Shown piece by piece: positions 7,035 through 15,324 of a DNA stretch of 64,000 nt; positions within the stretch are counted from its first letter, which is position 1, and the number at the start of each line of letters is the position of its first letter. The notes below the pieces were generated by a model that searched no databases, was not told the DNA's origin, and saw only the letters and a program-made list of their open reading frames with translations. The DNA lies in NCBI RefSeq assembly GCF_039527675.1, contig NZ_BAAAKI010000025.1, positions 62,001 to 126,000 on the forward strand. The letters run 5' to 3'. The translations under genes and the position numbers were made by a program. The DNA is from Luteococcus sanguinis. Lineage in GTDB: Bacteria; Actinomycetota; Actinomycetes; Propionibacteriales; Propionibacteriaceae.

Positions 7035-8777
7035 CTACTCGGTTTCCTGGTGCACCTGATGCGCGGACATTCGTCCTCGGTGGGCACGCGCTACCGGGGG
7101 TGTTGTCAACCCGGCGGCCGTCCGCGAGTACGCCTTGGCGCTGCCCCTGTCCGTGAGCGGAATCGCGGGGGGCGGGTTGTCATCGGCGGGGTCGGTTGGC
7201 CGACGCAGGTGCCAGTCGGTCACCTCTTGATAGGCAGCCGCCACCGCCAGCAGGCGGTCCTCAGCGAACGGTTGGCCGCCCAAGATGGTGCCGACCGGCA
7301 GGTTCGCGGCTGTAAAGCCGATGGGGAGAGCCAGTTCCGGCAGCCCAACCCGGTCAAAGTACGACGGGTCGGTCTGCAGCACTACATCACACGGTCCGAA
7401 TACCTCCGAAAGTACCCGGTCGAGGAAGAGCTCCTTGGCGCGCTGACCCCTGACGTACTCGTCTGCACCCATCAGGGCCCCGGCCAGCCACGAGGTCACC
7501 GAAACGCCGAACAGCCGCAGATCCTTGCGCATCGTGGGCAGAAAGGGCTCACTGCGCTCTGGCAGGCGGACGTCGTTCATGGCCGAACCGGCCAATACGT
7601 CCCATTCATCAGGGAACGGGACCGCGACGACGCTGATGCCGGGGATGGCGTCCAGCTTTTCCAGGAACGTCTTGCGCAGCGCCAGCGTCTCCCCCGTCAC
7701 GGCCAGGAAGTCAGGCAGGTAGCCCACCCGAGTGGGATACCTGCACGACACCTTCCCGCCCTTGGTCACTGGCGTGGCCGCGCGAACATAGTCCGCAGGC
7801 GCCGGGAGCCCCTGTGTCCGGGGGTCGTGCGGATCTTCCCCCGCCATCACCGACAGCATGATCGCGGCATCCATTGCCGTCCGAGCCAGTGGCCCGGGAT
7901 GGTCACGGGTATAGGTGAGCGGAATGATCCCATACAAGGAGACCCGGCCCATCGTGGGCTTCAGGCCGGTCAAGTTCTGCTGGTTGGACGGGGCGGTGAT
8001 GGAGCCGCCGGTCTGTGTGCCCACCGAGCTCGCGGCCATCCGAGACGCCACAGCGCAGGCGGAACCCGACGACGACCCGCCCGGGTCAACCGATGGGTTC
8101 GCCGGAGACCAGGCATTCACCGTGGTGATGACACCACTCGGGGTAGTGGCGCGGGTGGTTGCCAATGGACCCATTTGAGTCTTGCCCAGCACGATGCCCC
8201 CGGCCTGCTTGAGTCGGGCCACGGCCGTCGCATCGAAAGGCGGCACGAAGTCCTGGAAGATGAAGCTGTTGGCCGTGGTCTTGTAACCAGCTGTGTAGTA
8301 GTTGTCTTTGATCGCCAGCGGTATGCCCGCCAAGATTCCGGACCCAGGTCGAGACGCGACCGCCGCGGCCATCGCGTCCTTGGCGGCCACCAGGTTGAAC
8401 GCCTGCAAGGTGTCGTCGAACGCGCCGATCCGGTCGAGGTAAGCACGCACCAGCAGGGACGGCTTGAGGCGACCCGCCTGGATCAGCGTTATGGCCTCGG
8501 CCAACGTGGCTTCGCTCAAGTCATCCCGCACCGCCCGGCGAACGGACACCTTTGGCACCGCAGAGGTGCGCGCGGGGGTCCGAGCTGCGGCCACCTCGGG
8601 GAGCGCGACGTTGCCCATCACGGCGAGTGCGCCGACAGCCCCCATCCGCGCCAAGAAGCTGCGTCGGTGAACCGCGGTCGGCTGCTCTGCGCACTCGGGC
8701 GCGAAGGCAGGGTCTGACGCGGTTCCGTATGGATTGGGGTCATCATGATGGTTGGTTGGGGTGTACTGCATGGTCAT
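7035..8777 (-). CDS. Tat-exported amidase (amidase signature family)
   Basis: A 580-residue protein with a strong Tat signal HRRSFLARMG (about 37-46) followed by a hydrophobic stretch and VAAARTPA. The amidase signature is intact: Lys157 in AIKDN, the cis-Ser in GGSSSGSA (233-240) and the nucleophile Ser259 in TGGSI. It should hydrolyse a carboxamide outside the cytoplasm; substrate unknown. The start (8777) is chosen for GGAGGA at 8782-8787; a frame extension upstream lacks a ribosome site. Its start overlaps the stop of the 99-residue gene (ATGA), so the two are translationally coupled. The C-terminus after about residue 540 is not part of the amidase fold. Confidence 0.9.
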   Translation of the reverse strand: MTMQYTPTNHHDDPNPYGTASDPAFAPECAEQPTAVHRRSFLARMGAVGALAVMGNVALPEVAAARTPARTSAVPKVSVRRAVRDDLSEATLAEAITLIQAGRLKPSLLVRAYLDRIGAFDDTLQAFNLVAAKDAMAAAVASRPGSGILAGIPLAIKDNYYTAGYKTTANSFIFQDFVPPFDATAVARLKQAGGIVLGKTQMGPLATTRATTPSGVITTVNAWSPANPSVDPGGSSSGSACAVASRMAASSVGTQTGGSITAPSNQQNLTGLKPTMGRVSLYGIIPLTYTRDHPGPLARTAMDAAIMLSVMAGEDPHDPRTQGLPAPADYVRAATPVTKGGKVSCRYPTRVGYLPDFLAVTGETLALRKTFLEKLDAIPGISVVAVPFPDEWDVLAGSAMNDVRLPERSEPFLPTMRKDLRLFGVSVTSWLAGALMGADEYVRGQRAKELFLDRVLSEVFGPCDVVLQTDPSYFDRVGLPELALPIGFTAANLPVGTILGGQPFAEDRLLAVAAAYQEVTDWHLRRPTDPADDNPPPAIPLTDRGSAKAYSRTAAGLTTPPVARAHRGRMSAHQVHQETE

Positions 8778-9073
8778 GAGTTCCTCCAGGCGGTGGCGAT
8801 GGATGGGTACATCACGGGAACGGCCGTCTGCTGCTGGAGCAGCTCGCGGTCGCCCGAAACGCCACTCGGCGTCGGTGGCTGCCATCCGGCGACGGTGGCG
8901 ATTGAGCCGCGCACGAAGCTGCGCAGGCTGGCCAGAACCGTGACTTGCCCCGGGCTACCGGTGGTGGGATCGGGGATGCTGCCCTCGGGCAACTGGGACA
9001 GGTCGATCCCGATGCTCGCCAGACGGGCCCGGATCATGGTGTCGAGCTCCACATCAGTGGGTGGGGTGGCCAT
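8774..9073 (-). CDS. Small protein coupled to the Tat amidase, unknown function
   Basis: A 99-residue protein without signal peptide, membrane segment or Cys. Residues 6-30 (DVELDTMIRARLASIGIDLSQLPE) look helical with an acidic start; the middle has VTVLASLRSFVRGSIATVAGW and the tail is Pro/Gln-rich. I do not recognise the family. GGAAGG precedes the ATG by 7 nt. The stop overlaps the amidase start, which strongly links the functions: candidates are a dedicated chaperone, an inhibitor keeping the amidase inactive before Tat export, or a substrate. All three are inference. Confidence 0.65.
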   Translation of the reverse strand: MATPPTDVELDTMIRARLASIGIDLSQLPEGSIPDPTTGSPGQVTVLASLRSFVRGSIATVAGWQPPTPSGVSGDRELLQQQTAVPVMYPSIATAWRNS

Positions 9074-9781
9074 TGAATTCCTTCCAGAGCGGGGATGGGT
9101 GAGGGCATGATCCTTGCCCTTTCGCATGTCACGGGTGTTTCCCCTTCGTCACGGACAGGTAACGCGAGATGCGGCGCATTTACGGCGTTGGTGGCGTCCA
9201 CCCGTGCGTGATCGTGGTAGCTGCGTCCGCAAGGTGAGGTCATTCGTTGCGTACGGCAATGTCGAGCACACAGGGGGCGGTGGGCGGGTCCCAAGGTAGT
9301 CGTCCATGTCCTCGGCGAAGTCGTGGCCACTGAGCGGGCTCGGGGGTGCTCCCCGACGACGTCAGCTTCGACTTCACCGACCCCACCACGCGTCGGTGCA
9401 GCTGGGACGCCCCACGACCATGACGGACGTCGTCCGACAGATCACCCACCGCGCCGCTCGAACACTCGAGGCTTCATCAGCACCGGCAACGCTTCCTGGA
9501 TCTGAGGACGATGACCATCCTCCAGAGCGCCGTGCGACCGCGACTCCCGCTCCTCGCACGCATGAATCTGAGCCGGAAGGTCCCCGGACCCTCCCTCGTC
9601 GCGCCCCCGTGCCGTGGTGGTGAGGTGTTCGTCGTGCTCCATACCCATGTCAACCATGCAGGGCGTGAACTGTGCGGGCTTTCGCCCAGGGCCCCCGCCC
9701 AGAGGGTTGCAGGAGGAGGCACCGGTTTGGCCCCCGGCGCCGTGGGCTTGGCACGCGCTGACGCGACTACCTGCTTCCGGC
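9074..9781. other. Intergenic region of 708 bp, no supported gene
   Basis: Several overlapping frames are open on both strands, but none has a ribosome site with family-like protein. One fragment near 9340-9420 (SGVLPDDVSFDFTDPTTRRCSW in forward frame, entered from a stop and soon ended) reads like decayed coding sequence. The promoter of the small-protein/amidase operon should lie at about 9080-9200. Confidence 0.5.
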
Positions 9782-10237
9782 TCAGACCAGGTCGGTGCTC
9801 CAGTTCAGTTGCTGCAGGGCGGTGTCCAGCTCGCGGTAGCGCTTGCTTGCCGCGTCCGCGTTGGCCCTGACCCGCGCCACGTCCACGGTGGAGACGAACT
9901 TCACCTCGGTGCGCGTGTAGCGGTCCATCCGAGCGGACGCTGCATCGGCGACCTCCGCGTTGAAACTCCGTCGACGGGCGGCCAGGTCACGTTCGGCGAT
10001 GGCGTCGGTGATGGTGCCGATTCCCTCGAAGGGGGTCACCGAGTTGGTGGCATTGATCCGCCGCACCAACTCCGCCAGCCGGTTCATCAACCGCTCCGCC
10101 TCAGCCATCAGCGCCGTCGGGTCTTCCTCGGGCACGTCACCTTCCTGCACCCGGGCCGACGCGACGGCCCGGCGCTTCAACTCGTCGAGCCGCGCCTGTA
10201 CTTCGGCGCGCTCGGCGAGCGCCTCAGCCAACTTCAT
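9782..10237 (-). CDS. DIP1984 family protein
   Basis: A 151-residue, highly charged, largely coiled-coil protein (MKLAEALAERAEVQARLDEL at the start; later ELVRRINATNSVTPF and a tail KRYRELDTALQQLNW). This arrangement, especially the NATNS..F motif, is characteristic of the DIP1984 (septicolysin-like) family, whose function is not established. AGGAGGGACG precedes the ATG. It is followed closely by the DUF5302 gene upstream on the same strand, 8 bp apart, suggesting an operon. Confidence 0.85.
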   Translation of the reverse strand: MKLAEALAERAEVQARLDELKRRAVASARVQEGDVPEEDPTALMAEAERLMNRLAELVRRINATNSVTPFEGIGTITDAIAERDLAARRRSFNAEVADAASARMDRYTRTEVKFVSTVDVARVRANADAASKRYRELDTALQQLNWSTDLV

Positions 10238-10245
10238 CGTCCCTC

Positions 10246-10434
10246 CTACCCGCCCGACTTGCGACGGAACTCACGCTTGCCCGCAGCCTTGGCGACGGCC
10301 TTGGGGCCATGGCCCGACAGGTGGGCTGCCTGCCCATCGGCACCCTGGCGCGACTTGGCGTTCTTGGCCTCCAGGGCCGCCTTCATCCGATCGCGGGGGT
10401 CCTGCGGCTCATCCGGTGTCGGCTTCTCAGTCAT
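10246..10434 (-). CDS. DUF5302 family small protein
   Basis: A 62-residue hydrophilic protein with the family layout: acidic start, DRMKAALEAKNAKSR helix, HLSGHGPKAV and the terminal FRRKSGG. Function unknown. I start at the ATG at 10434; longer reading to 10494 adds residues unlike the family. A weak AAGGTT lies 6 nt before this ATG. Head of the DUF5302-DIP1984 pair, divergent from the DUF1707 operon. Confidence 0.8.
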   Translation of the reverse strand: MTEKPTPDEPQDPRDRMKAALEAKNAKSRQGADGQAAHLSGHGPKAVAKAAGKREFRRKSGG

Positions 10435-10538
10435 GTGGCCAACCTTGGCCCACTCCGACCAACCTGACAAGGGACTTTCCGCGACTACGAGCACACTGGC
10501 TCCGTCAGGGGACGATTCGCCCCGGCACCGCCAAGAAC

Positions 10539-10544
10539 TAGGCT
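10539..10544 (+). promoter_or_regulatory. -10 box TAGGCT, leaderless start
   Basis: TAGGCT then 6 nt (ggactc) to the ATG at 10551. This is the likely promoter of the three-gene DUF1707/PH operon. Confidence 0.6.
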
Positions 10545-10550
10545 GGACTC

Positions 10551-11177
10551 ATGACGAACGTGCCGGACCGCTCAGTGCTGCGCTGTGGTGACAGTGACCG
10601 CCAACAGGTCGTCGACCTGCTGAACGATGCCTACGCGGACGGGCGGTTGAGCCTCGCCGAGCACGACGAGCGGACGAACGCCGTGTGGGACGCGAAGACC
10701 TTCGGGGATCTGGTGCCGTTGACCGCCGACCTGACGGCTGTGGGCCAGCAGCTCGCGCCGTCGTCGCGTCCCGGCACTGCGGTCGTCCGCGCGAACCCCG
10801 GCAGCACCGACTCCTGGACCACCGTGATGGGCACCCACCGCGTCGAGGGCATCACGGCCCGCCTGCCCGAGCACTCCTCCGCGACCGCGATCATGGGCGA
10901 CGTCATCCTCGACCTCAGCCAGGGCACCCTGGACGCGAGCCACTGCACCATCAGCGTGAATGTCGTCATGGGCACCCTCAAGGTCACCGTCCCTGCGGGC
11001 GTCAACGTCGAGGTCCGGACGACGAACATCATGAGCGAAGCCAAGACCTCGGGCCTGCGCCCGGGCGGTCCGGGAGCGCCGACGATCGTCATCACCGGCT
11101 TCGCGCTGATGGGGGAAGTGAAGGTCTGCGGCCCCGACCACGTCGGGCTGACCAAGCGTCTGGGGCTCAGCCGATGA
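10551..11177 (+). CDS. DUF1707 and LiaF-like C-terminal domain protein
   Basis: A 208-residue protein. Residues 8-60 are a DUF1707 domain (RCGDSDRQQVVDLLNDAYADGRLSL, EHDERTNAVWDAKTFGDL). The C-terminal 110 residues form a beta-solenoid-like region with repeated ITARLPEHS, IMGDVILDLSQ, VVMGTLKVTVPAGV motifs as in the cell-wall-active antibiotic response (LiaF/DUF2154) domain. No membrane segment is seen. Related proteins are linked to envelope stress; here the role is inferred from domains and from the two PH-domain membrane proteins whose genes overlap its stop (ATGA). Confidence 0.82.
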   Translation: MTNVPDRSVLRCGDSDRQQVVDLLNDAYADGRLSLAEHDERTNAVWDAKTFGDLVPLTADLTAVGQQLAPSSRPGTAVVRANPGSTDSWTTVMGTHRVEGITARLPEHSSATAIMGDVILDLSQGTLDASHCTISVNVVMGTLKVTVPAGVNVEVRTTNIMSEAKTSGLRPGGPGAPTIVITGFALMGEVKVCGPDHVGLTKRLGLSR

Positions 11178-11677
11178 GCGAACTGTCCACCGCGCCGGAC
11201 CTGTTCACCGCCCCCGACCTGCGCTGGAAGCCCCTGTCGCCCAACTTCGCCCGGCTCAAGCGTTTGATGGTGTGGCTGACCTGGCCGGTCTTCTTCGCGG
11301 TCATCGCGCTGCCGGCGTTCTTCTGGCACTGGTGGGCGGCCGTGGTCGTCGCCGTCGTGGGTCTTGCATGGACCACCTACCGCTGGTCGCGCCAGCGCCG
11401 CATCGCCGACTCCTGGGGCTACTGCGAACGCGAGACCGACCTGTACATCCGCAACGGTCTGTGGCAGCGGACGATGACCGTCGTCCCCTACGGACGCATG
11501 CAGGTGGTCACCATGAACTCCGGCCCGATCGAGCAGCGCTACGGTCTGGCGACGGTGCATCTGGAAACGGCGTCTGCTGGGACGAACGCCGCCATCCCCG
11601 GGCTGCCGACGGCCGAGGCGGAGCGTCTGCGCGACCGCCTCAGCGAGTTGGGTGAGCAGCAGGCGGTCGGCCTGTGA
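11174..11677 (+). CDS. PH domain-containing membrane protein (YdbS-like)
   Basis: A 167-residue protein with two membrane segments at about 38-75 (WLTWPVFFAVIALPAFFWHWW, VVVAVVGLAWTTY) followed by one bacterial PH-like (bPH_2/DUF304) domain with GYCERETDLYIRNGLWQRTMTVVPYGRMQ. The tail IPGLPTAEAERLRDRLSELG is the usual domain end. Such proteins come as a YdbS/YdbT pair of unknown function; Bacillus homologues affect resistance to envelope agents. Start overlaps the upstream stop, and the next gene starts at GTGA inside its own stop. Confidence 0.83.
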   Translation: MSELSTAPDLFTAPDLRWKPLSPNFARLKRLMVWLTWPVFFAVIALPAFFWHWWAAVVVAVVGLAWTTYRWSRQRRIADSWGYCERETDLYIRNGLWQRTMTVVPYGRMQVVTMNSGPIEQRYGLATVHLETASAGTNAAIPGLPTAEAERLRDRLSELGEQQAVGL

Positions 11678-13140
11678 CGTCCCCGCTCCCCGAGGCTGGG
11701 CCCCAGCCGCTGCCGGAGGCTGTCGCGGAGCCCGCCGTCGTGATGGAACGCCCCCATCCCCTGACTCCCCTGGTCAAGGGATGGATCGGGCTCGTCGGCC
11801 TGATCGTCTACTTCGGACGTGACGCCGTCGAACACCTCAACGACCCCGAGCGTCCCGATGCCCGGTTGCTGTGGGCCTTGGCCGGCGTGGGTGGCACGAT
11901 CCTGGCCCTGACGATCATCAGCGGCTACTTCACCTGGCGCTTCACCCGCTTCCTGATCGATGACGAACAGGTGCTGATCGAGCGCAACTTCCTGTCCCGC
12001 AACTCCGACCGGGTGCCGTTCAGCAAGATCCAGTCCGTCGACGTGGTGCAGCCCTTCGCCGCCCGTCTGCTCGGGCTCGCGCGGCTGCACATCGACGTCG
12101 GGTCCGGTCAGGGCAAGACGATCGAGTACCTGACGCGCGACCGCGCCTACGGCCTGCGCAACCACCTGATCTCCCGCGCCCATGGACGTCCGTTGGTCGA
12201 GGCCCCCGGCCAACAGGCAGCGTCCATGCCGCCCGCGGACGACCGTTTCATCGACCGCCACAGCGACGAGGTGCCGCTGCTGCGCGTGACCCCGCAACGG
12301 ATCGTGCTCACCAGCTTCCTGTCCTTGGAGCTCATCGGCATCATCGTCGCCTTCGCCCTCCCCGCCGGGATCGCGTTCTGGGCCGGCGCCCGCACCGGCA
12401 CCTTCGCGCTGCTGATCCCGCTGGCCACCGCGATCTGGGGTTTGGTCGCCAGGAACCTGATGGGCCAGTGGAACTACCAGCTGATCCGCACCGCTTCGGG
12501 CGCGCTCAAGATCAGCCGCGGCATGACCTCGCTGGTCTCGCAGACGGTTCCGGTCGACCGCATCCAAGGCGTCTCGGTGATCCAGCAGCTGCCGTGGCGC
12601 CCATTCGGACTGTTCCGCGTGCGCATCGACGTGCTGGGCAACACCGGTGGCGAGGACGGCAAGGCCGGCAGCGATGTGCTGCTACCCGCCGGCACCTGGG
12701 ACGAGGTGTGCTTCGTGCTCGACCAGATCTGGCCCGGTTTCCGCGTCGACCGGATCGAACGGCGCTACCCGCCGAAGGTCGCGCGCTGGTTCGAGCCGAT
12801 CGGGCTGCCCTACCGCTGGTGGGGCTACGACGACGAGGTGATCGTGTCGGTCGGCGGTGCGATCCGACGGGTGATGACGATCGTCGCGCATGCCCGCGCC
12901 CAGTCGGTGCACCTCACCCAGGGCCCGCTGCTGCGCCGGGTGCACCTCGCGGACGTGTCCGTCGACACCACCGCCGGCATCCTCGGCATGACGATCCCCT
13001 ACCTGGACGAGCAGGTCGCGCGCGAGCTGGTGCTCTCCGAGATGGACCGGTGCCGGGACGCTCGTGCCCGCGGCGGACGCCCGGGGACGGACGCCCAACT
13101 CACGCTGACAGATCCTGCCCCGCAGGAACTCCCCCTGTGA
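11674..13140 (+). CDS. PH domain-containing membrane protein (YdbT-like)
   Basis: A 488-residue protein with membrane segments near residues 35-52 and 70-88 and again at about 210-265, alternating with three bPH_2 domains (first: DDEQVLIERNFLSRNSDRVPFSKIQS; second: TSLVSQTVPVDRIQGVSVIQ; third: VAHARAQSVHLTQGPLLRR). It pairs with the YdbS-like protein. The GTG start overlaps the preceding stop. The gene ends 10 bp before a strong hairpin terminator. Molecular function is not known for the family. Confidence 0.85.
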   Translation: MTSPLPEAGPQPLPEAVAEPAVVMERPHPLTPLVKGWIGLVGLIVYFGRDAVEHLNDPERPDARLLWALAGVGGTILALTIISGYFTWRFTRFLIDDEQVLIERNFLSRNSDRVPFSKIQSVDVVQPFAARLLGLARLHIDVGSGQGKTIEYLTRDRAYGLRNHLISRAHGRPLVEAPGQQAASMPPADDRFIDRHSDEVPLLRVTPQRIVLTSFLSLELIGIIVAFALPAGIAFWAGARTGTFALLIPLATAIWGLVARNLMGQWNYQLIRTASGALKISRGMTSLVSQTVPVDRIQGVSVIQQLPWRPFGLFRVRIDVLGNTGGEDGKAGSDVLLPAGTWDEVCFVLDQIWPGFRVDRIERRYPPKVARWFEPIGLPYRWWGYDDEVIVSVGGAIRRVMTIVAHARAQSVHLTQGPLLRRVHLADVSVDTTAGILGMTIPYLDEQVARELVLSEMDRCRDARARGGRPGTDAQLTLTDPAPQELPL

Positions 13141-13150
13141 ACGACGTGCG

Positions 13151-13175
13151 GCCCGGCTCCTGTGGGGAGCCGGGC
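13151..13175. terminator. Bidirectional terminator
   Basis: GCCCGGCTCC (13151-13160) and GGAGCCGGGC (13166-13175) form a perfect 10-bp stem with a 5-nt loop between the convergent PH-domain operon and fcl. Confidence 0.8.
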
Positions 13176-13192
13176 TGATCGCTGCGCGAGGG

Positions 13193-14164
13193 TCACTCGC
13201 GGATGTTGTCCTTGTTCTGGTGGTACCACTCGATGGTGTGCTCGAGGCCGGAGCGCAGGTCGTACTTGGGCTCCCAGCCCTCGCCCTTGAGCTTGCTCAC
13301 GTCGAGCAGCTTCTGCGGGGTGCCGTCGGGCTTGGTGGTGTCCCATTCGACCTGGCCGGTGTAGCCGGTGATGTCGGCGATCAGCTCCGCGACCTCCTTG
13401 ATGGTGGTGTCGGTGCCAGTACCCACGTTCACCTGCTGCGGGCCGTCGTAGTGCTCCATCAGGTGCAGGCAGGCGGAGGCCATGTCGTCGACGTGCAGGA
13501 ACTCGCGACGCGGTGAACCGGTGCCCCAGTTGGTCACCACGTCGGCGCCACCGGAGGAGGCGTCGTCGTAGCGACGGATCAGGGCGGGCAGCACGTGCGA
13601 GCCCTTCGGGGAGAAGTTGTCGCCCGGGCCGTACAGGTTCGTCGGCATGGCCGAGATCCAGTGCACGCCGTGCTGGCGACGGGCGGCCTGCACCTGGATG
13701 ATGCCGGCGATCTTGGCGATCGCGTAGGCGTCGTTGGTCTCCTCCAGGTATCCGGTCAGCAGGGCGTCCTCGGTGATGGGCTGCGCAGCGAGCTTCGGGT
13801 AGATGCAGGAGCTGCCCAGGAACAGCAGCCGGTCGACACCCTGCTCCAGCGCAGCGTCCATCACGTTGACCTGGATCTGCAGGTTCTTGCTGATGAAGTC
13901 GTAGGGGTAGGTGTTGTTGGCGAGGATGCCACCGACCTTGGCCGCGGCCAGGAAGACGTAGGTGGGCTTGGTCTGCGCGAAGAAGTCCGAGACGGCCTGC
14001 CGGTCGGTCAGGTCAAGCTCCGCGTGGGTGCGGGTGACGATGTTGGTGAAGCCCTGCTCGGTCAGGTGGCGCAGGATGGCGCCCCCGACGAGCCCGCGGT
14101 GACCCGCGACGTAGACGGTGGCGGAGCGGTCAAGGGCGCTCGGGGTGTAGGTGCTCTCGGTCAT
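13193..14164 (-). CDS. fcl: GDP-L-fucose synthase
   Basis: A 323-residue short-chain dehydrogenase/reductase fold enzyme with the NADP site GHRGLVGGAI (about 22-31), catalytic SSCIYP and the YAIAKIAG motif containing Tyr/Lys. It epimerises and reduces GDP-4-keto-6-deoxymannose to GDP-fucose. It lies downstream of gmd on the same strand with 74 bp between, and a hairpin in that gap may reduce its expression. GGGGG precedes the ATG. Length is normal for the family (about 320). Cytosolic. Confidence 0.93.
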   Translation of the reverse strand: MTESTYTPSALDRSATVYVAGHRGLVGGAILRHLTEQGFTNIVTRTHAELDLTDRQAVSDFFAQTKPTYVFLAAAKVGGILANNTYPYDFISKNLQIQVNVMDAALEQGVDRLLFLGSSCIYPKLAAQPITEDALLTGYLEETNDAYAIAKIAGIIQVQAARRQHGVHWISAMPTNLYGPGDNFSPKGSHVLPALIRRYDDASSGGADVVTNWGTGSPRREFLHVDDMASACLHLMEHYDGPQQVNVGTGTDTTIKEVAELIADITGYTGQVEWDTTKPDGTPQKLLDVSKLKGEGWEPKYDLRSGLEHTIEWYHQNKDNIRE

Positions 14165-14200
14165 GTGATTCCCCCTGGGGTCTGTAGCGGTGGGAACGAC

Positions 14201-14231
14201 GGCGGCGCCGGGTTGATTCCCCGGCGCCGCC
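14201..14231 (-). terminator. Hairpin between gmd and fcl
   Basis: GGCGGCGCCGGG (14201-14212) pairs with CCCGGCGCCGCC (14220-14231) across a 7-nt loop. It lies in the gmd-fcl gap and may act as partial terminator or mRNA stabiliser. Confidence 0.65.
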
Positions 14232-14238
14232 TGTTCGT

Positions 14239-15291
14239 TCACTTCCAGGTCTTGAAACCGGGCAGGGGCTCGCCCGCCCCATTGACGGCCGCGTCGATCC
14301 ACAGCTTGCCACTGACGTCCAGCTGCTTGATGTCGTTCTCGACCATGATCTTCGCCAGCTGCGGTGTGAAGACGGTGGCCTCCCAGCCCAGCTTCTCCTT
14401 GGCCTTGGTCGGGTCGCCGATCAGGGCGTCGACCTCGGTGGGGCGCAGGTAGCGCTCGTCGAACTCGACGTACTTCTCCCACTCCAGGTCGACGGCCTCG
14501 AAGGCGAACTGCAGGAAGTCGCGCACGGTGTAGCCCTTGCCGGTGGCGAGCACGAAGTCTTCGGGCTCGTCGACCTGCAGCATGCGCCACATGCCCTCGA
14601 CATACTCGGGCGCGTAGCCCCAGTCACGGATCGAGTCGATGTTGCCCATGTAGAGCTTGTCCTGCTTGCCGGCCTTGATGGCGGCGACGGCGCGGGTGAT
14701 CTTGCGGGTCACGAAGGTCTCGCCACGACGGGGCGACTCATGGTTGAACAGGATGCCGTTGACCGCGTGCAGGTCGTAGGCCTCGCGGTAGTTCTTGGTG
14801 ATCCAGTAGGAGTACATCTTTGCGGCGCCGTAGGGCGAGCGGGGGTACATCGGGGTGTCCTCGGCCTGCGGCGGCGGGGTGGCGCCGAACAGCTCGGAGG
14901 TGGAGGCCTGGTAGAAGCGCGGGCTGATGCCGGCCTGGCGGACGGCCTCCAGCAGGCGGACGGTGCCCACACCGGTGGTGTCGGCGGTGTGCTCCGGCTC
15001 GTCGAAGGAGACGCGGACGTGGCTCTGCGCGGCCAGGTTGTAGACCTCGTCGGGCTGGATGCTGTCCATCAGGGTGACCAGCCGGGCGCCGTCGGACAGG
15101 TCGCCATAGTGGAGCATGAGCTTCACGTCCTGCTCGTGCGGGTCTTCATAGAGGTGGTCGATGCGGTGGGTGTTGAAGGTGGACGCGCGACGGATCAGCC
15201 CGTGCACCTCGTACCCCTTGCCCAGCAGCAACTCAGCAAGGTAGGAACCGTCCTGGCCCGTGATGCCGGTGATGAAGGCCTTTTTGGCCAT
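14239..15291 (-). CDS. gmd: GDP-mannose 4,6-dehydratase
   Basis: A 350-residue enzyme with N-terminal Rossmann motif TGITGQDGSYL, the RRAS..NTHRIDH GDP-mannose segment, catalytic TSELFG and SPYGAAK (Tyr/Lys), and NHESPRRGETFVTRKI. It makes GDP-4-keto-6-deoxymannose, the substrate of the next gene's product. The ATG follows GGAG. Slightly longer than Fcl as expected. Together the two genes make GDP-fucose for the surface polysaccharide. Confidence 0.95.
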   Translation of the reverse strand: MAKKAFITGITGQDGSYLAELLLGKGYEVHGLIRRASTFNTHRIDHLYEDPHEQDVKLMLHYGDLSDGARLVTLMDSIQPDEVYNLAAQSHVRVSFDEPEHTADTTGVGTVRLLEAVRQAGISPRFYQASTSELFGATPPPQAEDTPMYPRSPYGAAKMYSYWITKNYREAYDLHAVNGILFNHESPRRGETFVTRKITRAVAAIKAGKQDKLYMGNIDSIRDWGYAPEYVEGMWRMLQVDEPEDFVLATGKGYTVRDFLQFAFEAVDLEWEKYVEFDERYLRPTEVDALIGDPTKAKEKLGWEATVFTPQLAKIMVENDIKQLDVSGKLWIDAAVNGAGEPLPGFKTWK

Positions 15292-15324
15292 GGCTTACTC
15301 CATTTCCCCGTTGTGTTCTACTGG

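Noticed and set aside
9306..9623. 105-codon frame in the 9.1-9.8 kb gap
   Set aside because: Composition is Pro/Arg-rich as expected from random high-GC reading; no domain and no upstream ribosome site.
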